A stretch of DNA of 64,000 bases. Source: Celoporthe dispersa (taxonomy: Eukaryota; Ascomycota; Sordariomycetes; Diaporthales; Cryphonectriaceae). The notes beneath the pieces were generated by a model. That model searched no databases and was not told the DNA's origin. It was given only the letters and a program-made list of their open reading frames with translations. The stretch lies in NCBI GenBank assembly GCA_016584495.1, contig WAID01000007.1, forward strand, positions 1 through 64,000. Reading direction: 5' to 3'. The position numbers and the translations under genes were made by a program. Of this stretch, positions 57,338-64,000 are shown piece by piece. Within the stretch, counting starts at the first letter, position 1. The number at the start of each line of letters is the position of its first letter.

Positions 57338-58050
57338 TATTGAGGAACGTACCAGAGCAAGCTCCAGCGGCAGTTCGAGTCAGGGCAGCGTGGTGGTGAG
57401 ATGGAAAACCCACACAGCCTAGAATAAGCTTCTCCGCGATATCGATAGGATCCCGCTGGTGGTGTGGAGAGAGCCTAAGGTGGTATGGCATGGCCTCGGC
57501 GGGGAGAGAAGAGGGGGGAGGGGGAGCGGAGAAGGAGGAGGAGAGAAAGAGGTGGGAGAGAGACAAGGAGAGGGAGAGAGAGAGAAGTGGAGCGGAACGA
57601 CTGACGGGGCAGCTAGGCCCCCAAGACAAGATGGATCTCTGCATCCGGAATTGTCAGCGAGTCACCTCTCTTGCTGTCCCTGCCTGTCCTCCACGCCTGT
57701 CCTCGACGCCTGTCCTTCGAGATATTGCAAGCCCTGGCCATCACGAGGGGGGGGCGGGAGGTGTCTCTTCCCCATCATGAAGTGGTGTCGTATGACGACT
57801 GCTCTCCCTGGCGTCGTGCGGGATGGAACCAAGGGACCTGGCATAGGATGGGTAGGAGTTGTCCTTCTGGCGTCCAATGGTCTTGTGCTCCCCATCCAGC
57901 CTCTCATTGGGCTGTCTTCCCTGCAGGATCCGTCATCTCGATGAACTCTATATCAGAACAGATTGGAGTGCAGGTATTCCAGACCAGGCCGTTCTTGGTG
58001 GGCAGGTAGGAAGAATGAACTACTAGTATTGTGTAGCAACCGCCACACCA

Positions 58051-58140
58051 TTTTTGGGGGGGAAAGGGGGGGGGGTTTTTTTAAAAAAAAATAAAATAAA
58101 ATAAAATAAAAATAAAAAAAAAGGAAAAAAAGGAGAGAGA
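58051..58140. repeat. G-run, T-run and AAAAT repeat tract
   Basis: Two G runs are followed by T then A runs and about five copies of an AAAAT-like unit. Low complexity; the T-to-A junction could fold on itself. Confidence 0.8.
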
Positions 58141-58927
58141 AAAGAGGCAAACATATCGAAGGTGAAACACGGCGTATGGCCTTCAAAGACACCAACGGCC
58201 ATGCTAAAGATGCACGACTCACGGCTTGTTGCTGATGCCAAATCATGGCGGGAAGGGGTCTCCATGAAAGGCTCATCTCTGCCGTGCCCACGACAGGAAT
58301 ATCACTCCCAAGACCAGAAGGTCTCGTCGGCGCCGTCCTTGCGGTTACCATTACATGCCAATAGTGATTGGCGTTGATTTGGCCAAGGTGAGCTAGTCCT
58401 CACCGTCAACGGCCTGAGACCAATAAGAAGAAGGAAGGAAAAAAAAAGAGAGAGAGGGTAGTGAGGGGTAACAAAGGACACCACATCGTATGTAGATCCA
58501 GGTGACCGGAACGGATGCATGACCAGCGAATCGGCATGTAAGCCCTTTGGGGCAGATCGTGACCGTGGAAATCGATCACAGTAGCCACTCAAAGAATGGA
58601 CTGGTCCTTGCTGGGAGGATCGTGACGAGGGGCGGCAGTGCGCCGAGGCGTTCATCTTCTCTCAGCGGTGAGCTGGCGCCTAAAAGAGGTGTGTTTGTCT
58701 GTGTGTGTGCAAGGAGGAGATGATACCTCACCTCAAGCGTGCCTCTTTGATCAGCTGTGGGAGACGAATCTCAGTCGTCTTTCTTCTGTCCCCCTGCTTA
58801 TCACCATCCGAGCAAGAGACGCTATTGGCCTGACGGTTGTGGCATGCCGCCACCGCCCCTGCTGGCGTGAATTGGAGGCAGGCACGCGACAGCGGAGATC
58901 AAGTTCTTGATCATCATCACACCCTCC

Positions 58928-58929
<2 letters not shown>

Positions 58930-58957
<28 letters not shown>
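58930..58957. repeat. CT microsatellite
   Basis: Thirteen to fourteen copies of CT in gene-poor DNA. Confidence 0.85.
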
Positions 58958-58962
<5 letters not shown>

Positions 58963-61900
58963 CTGTGTGTGTATGCTCACACAAAGGACAGCTCCCATGG
59001 AGAGCCGAGCTTTTCTGTATAGTATTTTGTACCCAGCGATGACCAAGCTCCAGAGATTACATTTTGGGCGTTTCCGTCGTGGAACGGGCTAAACATGAAG
59101 AAGAGGATGTGCCCAGCGAAGGTGTGAGAGGAGGCGTACTCTGGCCCTGCTGATACTATTTCCGGACCGAGGTGCAAGGAGGGAGCTGCTGCCGTGCTAA
59201 GAGGCGATGCCGCAACCGTTTTGACTACCACGGGCAACACGAGTACACCGTGACATGGTAGATCTCCTTAGGCGACGTCGTGCATGAGCAACCTCGAACA
59301 GTTCCTATGCATGACGCTCGGAGGAGCCAGCGTGCATGGAATACCAACGGCGGATGCGACGGTGGGATGCTGTCTCATTTTGGCAGTAATGGAACGAAAC
59401 GGACTGTGACTGGCCACAATAAACCACTAGGCTTCTGGCCGAGGGATGGAGGCGCATCATCATCGTGCAGAGAGCCCGTGGGTAGGGTGTCGGGGCATGA
59501 GAGGCCAAACCCAATGTGCAACCGGTGGGACGTCGTGGTGTGTAGTGGCGCCCGCCCTGGGAGGGCTCCAAGAGAACGGGACCCAGGCGGCGCGCGGAAT
59601 TACGGAAGCCCTGGCTGGATGTCACTGTGGTACTGTAAGCCAGACCGCGCGCAGCGGGCGGCAGCACGGGCTGACGGGTCATTTTCGGGCTCGAGTGCCA
59701 ACCAGGTGTGGTATCGATGCGAGCGAGGTAGGTAGCTTGGGTGACCCTCATGCACCTTTTGGCGCCCACGGAAGGGGGGAATCTCTCCTGCGCTCTCCCT
59801 CGAGCTTTCGAAGAACGAGCGGGGGTTTGCGGTGATTCGGACGAAAGTTCCCGTGGGCGGAACTTAGTCTAGAAGATTTGGAGTCAAAGGAAAGGCTCAG
59901 ATCATGCCAGGAATAGCAAACCTTCAACTGTGGGCTTGATGCAGGTGTGCAAGGTGGTGGCTCGGGCTGGCGTGGCTCCTGGGCATAGGCCCGCGAGGAA
60001 CACACCCCCCAGCGGGCACCCATGGCCCACAAGCGACCTATAACTTATCATCTTCTGGAAAGTCAGTTTTTGATGAGGGTGTTGATGATGCAACTCTGCC
60101 TCGCAAGCCAGTGCTGGGCAGAGCCGAGGTCCCCAAACCTTACCCTCTATAACTGTCTTGAGCTTCGACCTCCGGCTTCTTGTTGAGCCTGGGCAGACAG
60201 GAGAGAGAGAAGTAGCGAGAAGGCTACCCGCTCATATTTCGGGTACTATAGGCTCATGAGCCGTGGGTGTAATGCTGCCAGAGTGCAGTGATCGACGTGT
60301 GTTGTGTAATCAAGAGAGTGGAGGCTTTCACCTGCATGCTCAGCAGTGGACATGCTCAGCTGTCCCCTCCTTGCTGACACCTGCGACACCCGGATCTGCA
60401 CAGCTGGAGAGGGGTGGGCTGCTCAGGTGCGGACGGCGAGGACCCCAGCTAGAGAGGTTGCGCCTAAGGGACGGTGTGACGGGCCAGAGCAGGCAGACTA
60501 CAGCACGGGCGCGCAGGACGGTCACGGTGGTTGGGTCCCGGGCTCTCCCATTGGCATGCTCTCTGCAGCACATGCAATGATGCTGAGGGTTGGGAGAGCT
60601 GGCCACTATGGTACACAGGCCGTGCGTGGTAGCCGTGTGCGCTAGCCTGGGTGGAGGTCTTGCAGGGTGGTGTCTAGCTGCCGCATGCCCCCGGGTGAGA
60701 GAGAGAGAGAGAGAATTGATGGTGTTGAGCGTCATCAGCGAGAGGTGAGCCTGCAGGTCGACAAGTGTTGCGTGTGTCGAATCGAGATTCGGCTGCTCGA
60801 GGCCAATGGTTCTACCAGACCTGTGGATAAGACGGCACCCCCTTCCTGATCCTCAGATAGCAGAAAGCCGGTTGCCGCGTCAAGGGAAGGGGGAGCGAGG
60901 AGCAGAGGAATCGGGATTCCATTTCGATTTCTCGAGGGGGACTGCAGGCCGCAGATCTGGTGGGTTCTCCGGAGAGGGTCACCAGCCAAAGAGAACTCTG
61001 GGCGTCCTGGGTGTGGGGGGGAGGGCACCCGACGTCGCCTCCAAGCTCCGGCAATTGTTGATTGGTGTGGTTTTGGATGATGCTGATGCATGCGTATGCG
61101 TGCTTTGGCTCTAGGGCAGGGCCGCTTCAAGGTACCGTGTCTGCTGTGCAACCTAGGTCATGCGGACGTGGTGTCTTTTCGCCTCGAAATCAGCCAACAA
61201 ATGGCTCGACGGGGGCTGGTCCGGCCGCCTTGAGCCAGGCCCGTCCCGAGGCTGTCTATCGATGGACGTTTGCAGTGTAGTGTTGGGGCGTGATCGCGAG
61301 ACGGTCAGACTGGGGGGAGGGGAGGGGGGTGGTCCTCGGTGCTGCTCGTGCTGCGGTTGCTGTGGCCCATGTGATTAACATCTCTGTCGTGGCATAACGA
61401 GTCAACTGCTTGTTGCGTGTAGCAGTAGCATTGCAGCAGTGGATCCCCGCATCCTATAGCAGTACCATAGTACCATTGTAGCTGGTATCGTGAGAGAGCC
61501 AGGACGCATACACGAGGTTGACCTGGGTGGTCTAGCCTGCCCTGGCCCCGAGTCTCTCCTCTTGTCAGGATCCCGGCGAGAGGCACGCGGGCGAGACCAA
61601 GCTGGCACAGCACATAGTACGAGCTAGACGACGAGACGACCACGACCACGACAACAGCAACGATGCAGATCCCCTATTCCGAAACGAGGTTGTGCGTTTG
61701 TGCAGCGGGCGGGTTCCTTCGTTCTCTGTCCCCGTCGGCGGAGATGGAAAAAAAGAAAAAAAAAAGCAATAGGCGGTGGGCGGCAGTCAGGACTCAACAC
61801 CAGACACTGGTTGATTGGTGCCTGGATAGTAGCGATCAAAGGGTGTGTGGTGATTGGAAGGAAAAAGGGTGACGATGACGACGAGGCTTGACGAAAAGCT

Positions 61901-62788
61901 CTGCACGTTTCAGGTTGAGAGAGAGAGGAGATGGACCTCGTGAGCGTGCTAAAGAGCAGATGAGCTGTTGCTTCTGCCGGTTGAGGATTTAATTAATAAT
62001 TTCCACCCAGTGAGGTCACGGCACAGCACTCGGGCAGGTGCGACTCTTGAGCACCGCGATAGTACATAGTAGTGCTATGCAGATGTGCAGGAGCGGTTTG
62101 GTAAGGCAGGTACGCCCAGTTGTGGTATGGGTTACCGGATCTTGCCTCCTAAGTGGCCCTGCGATGGCTTGTACTTGTTACTTTGTAACCAGAGGCTGGC
62201 TTAGGTCTCTTGCTACCCAGCAGGGCCCATGAGCTGCAGACGCATGAGACGAGCAATTGAGTGCCTACTATGTCTCAGAATACCTCACTCTGGGACCATA
62301 CCGTACAGTAGTAGTAATAGTAAAGTGAAGATCGCCACAAGGGGTTCCAGGCGATCTTGTCCAGAATTGCCTGTGGACTGCTCGCTCCGCGGCATACTGT
62401 ACGCCACAGGGGGGATATTTGACAAAAGAGGCAGATTAAACGCCCCCCTTAGGAGGTCTTATGTAGAGAAGATGATATTACTGCTACTATGTTACATAGT
62501 ACCATCATAAATACTTTTTTCTTTCTTTCTCTCTAATGCCAACTCTATGTGGTTCTACCATCCTTGCTCTTTTGTTTTGGGGGGGGGGACGGGGGTGGGT
62601 TTGATTTGTCCCTCCCGGGCTTGCCTTGTTTGCCTTGCCAGAAAATAAGAAAGAGGAAGAGAGAAAAAAAGAAGCACAGGTCACATGGTTGCTCTGTTCA
62701 GGTGCTGTGCAAGACTAGACCGAGAGAGGGAGAATAATAAGGAGAGGAAGAAGGGAAAGAGGAAGGAGGACAGGAGAAACGGTCAGTG

Positions 62789-62827
62789 GAGAGAGGGAGA
62801 GAGGGAGAGGGAGAGAGAGAGAGAGAA
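62789..62827. repeat. Imperfect GA microsatellite
   Basis: GA with G interruptions, within a wider purine-rich stretch from 62640. Confidence 0.85.
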
Positions 62828-63545
62828 AGGAAGGGGGGCCAGGAAAGGGGACCAAGATCCAAGATTGTGTGGGTGTCTTGTCTTGCCTGTCTCTCTTTTT
62901 TTTTCTGATCCGGCGCCAGCGTCCCCTTGCAGCAGCATCTTACATGCGTGGAGCTGCCTCAGTCTCGCGTCACTTGCCGCCGATGGGCCCTCCACCTTTT
63001 CTCATCACAAGGTCCTGCCTCTTGTCTCTTGCAGTGCCGTGTCATTCAGTGGGGTCGCTCGCTTAGTACGTTAGTACGCAGTGGCATAAACAGGCACTGG
63101 CAACTATGCAGTAGGGCGCAGAGCCCGCTACGCCCCCTCTGGTCTAGCCTGTGCCGGAATGCACAGAGTGCTGGCCCCACCTGGGCAGAACCCAGCCCCC
63201 TAGCGCGGCCAGCGGCCAGTTGGTGGTGGTGGTGCTGGTGGTGCTGCTGGTGCTGCTGCCCCCTCCGCCCCCTCCCCCCCCCAAAAAAGCTGCTTGTTCC
63301 CCACTATTGCACTAGCAGCAACTGCGGCAGCAGCTAGTGGCTAACACACGCCAGCTTGTTAGTACCAGCCCACTTGACCCGTGCCTTTGCACCTGCAGGT
63401 TCGACTTGTGGGACTGACCTGCTAACAGAGGGAGGGAGCGAGAGAGAGAGAGAGAAAGAGAGGGCCTTCCTGGGTGGGTGCGCCTGTTACCCAACAGCAG
63501 GGTTCCAACCCGGGCCTCGGAAGGTTAGCGTCTGTGCCGCTGTAC

Positions 63546-64000
63546 ATGGCGGTCCACCGCAACTGGGGCCCAGGAAGGAAAGTAGAGTCCCCAGGCACGC
63601 TGGCTGGGTCCTTGGATACAAATCGACAAATTGATTTCACGTCCACCTCATTCCTCGTCCACGTCGACGACCGCTCCCGCGCGCACCACCCACGCAGGCA
63701 CGCACCCAAGCAGCCAGGCCACCTCATCCTCCACCGCAGACACGGGCTCACAGCTCACTCGCTCACCTCCCCGTCTACACGTCTCTCTCTCCTGCGCGCC
63801 CGTGCTGGACTGACCTGCCCACCCATCACCACCACCACCCCCTTCCCTCCTCGGTCGTCACTCCTCCTCGCTGGCGCTGGCACTGGCTCTGGCTCTGGCA
63901 CTGGCAGGCCCTTGCCTCGACAAGCCGACATCTCGAGATTCCCAGGCGGGCCGGCACTCAACATCAGCTATGTCTCGGGTCGTCTTGAGCTGGTGGATGT
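63546..64000 (+). CDS. Open frame running off the right edge, unrecognised
   Basis: From an ATG at 63546 (MAVHRNWGPGRKVESPG) one plus frame stays open for 151 codons to the end of the window. The middle is Arg/His/Pro-rich and looks like translated non-coding DNA. The last 20 or so codons, after a Gly/Ser repeat (RFPGGPALNISYVSGRLEL), look more like protein. Either a gene begins here and continues past the window, or its real exon starts near 63900. GC-rich chance openness is a fair alternative. Confidence 0.2.
   Translation, partial: MAVHRNWGPGRKVESPGTLAGSLDTNRQIDFTSTSFLVHVDDRSRAHHPRRHAPKQPGHLILHRRHGLTAHSLTSPSTRLSLLRARAGLTCPPITTTTPFPPRSSLLLAGAGTGSGSGTGRPLPRQADISRFPGGPALNISYVSGRLELVD

Larger units (their letters stand above)
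57338..63545. other. Gene-poor stretch, 6.2 kb
   Basis: No gene is supported. Overlapping open frames of about 150 codons on opposite strands at 59280-59770 show no motif and cannot both be real. Simple repeats are the G/T/A tract 58051-58140, CT at 58930-58957, GA at 60699-60713 and GA at 62789-62827. No tRNA, rRNA or transposon feature was recognised. Confidence 0.35.

Noticed and set aside
59280..59769. Overlapping opposite frames of about 150 codons
   Set aside because: Neither has a motif, splice support or convincing composition, and both cannot be real.

Overview
The window looks like nuclear DNA of a filamentous ascomycete (Pezizomycotina, most like Sordariomycetes). The grounds are the gene content (a PTH11-type receptor, a GH28 pectinase, HAP2, LSM2, PSO2/SNM1, a fungal bZIP, a GFA-family protein) and the introns, which are short, start GTRAGT and carry CTAAC branch sites before YAG. 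Genes lie on both strands without operons. Intergenic DNA is long and full of microsatellites and homopurine or homopyrimidine tracts.

Layout. 1.8-11.7 kb: a PTH11-like receptor, a GFA protein, a secreted polygalacturonase and a small secreted cysteine-bearing protein, all on the plus strand; this reads as an environment-sensing and secretion stretch. 15.7-16.7 kb: a conserved disordered protein, minus strand. 17-32.5 kb: gene-poor, with a few protein-like but unrecognised segments. 32.6-35.1 kb: a strand-specific ATG-free interval that looks like a spliced 5' leader. 36.9-37.3 kb: a hidden Cys/His-rich coding segment. 37.4-54.6 kb: a housekeeping and regulatory block holding HAP2, LSM2 (plus), PSO2 (minus), a secreted type-B carboxylesterase (plus), a bZIP factor (minus) and an acyltransferase (plus). 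54.6-64 kb: mostly intergenic, with one small spliced gene near 57 kb and an open frame running off the right edge.

Most conserved genes here (HAP2, LSM2, PSO2, the acyltransferase, the GFA protein, the pectinase) carry apparent -1 frameshifts, most of them single missing bases in short G or C runs. Because essential genes are hit too, I read these as consensus errors of the assembly rather than pseudogenes. CDS coordinates are therefore the full gene span, with shift sites named. The bZIP gene is intact as written. Functions are assigned from motifs recognised by eye; no search was run.
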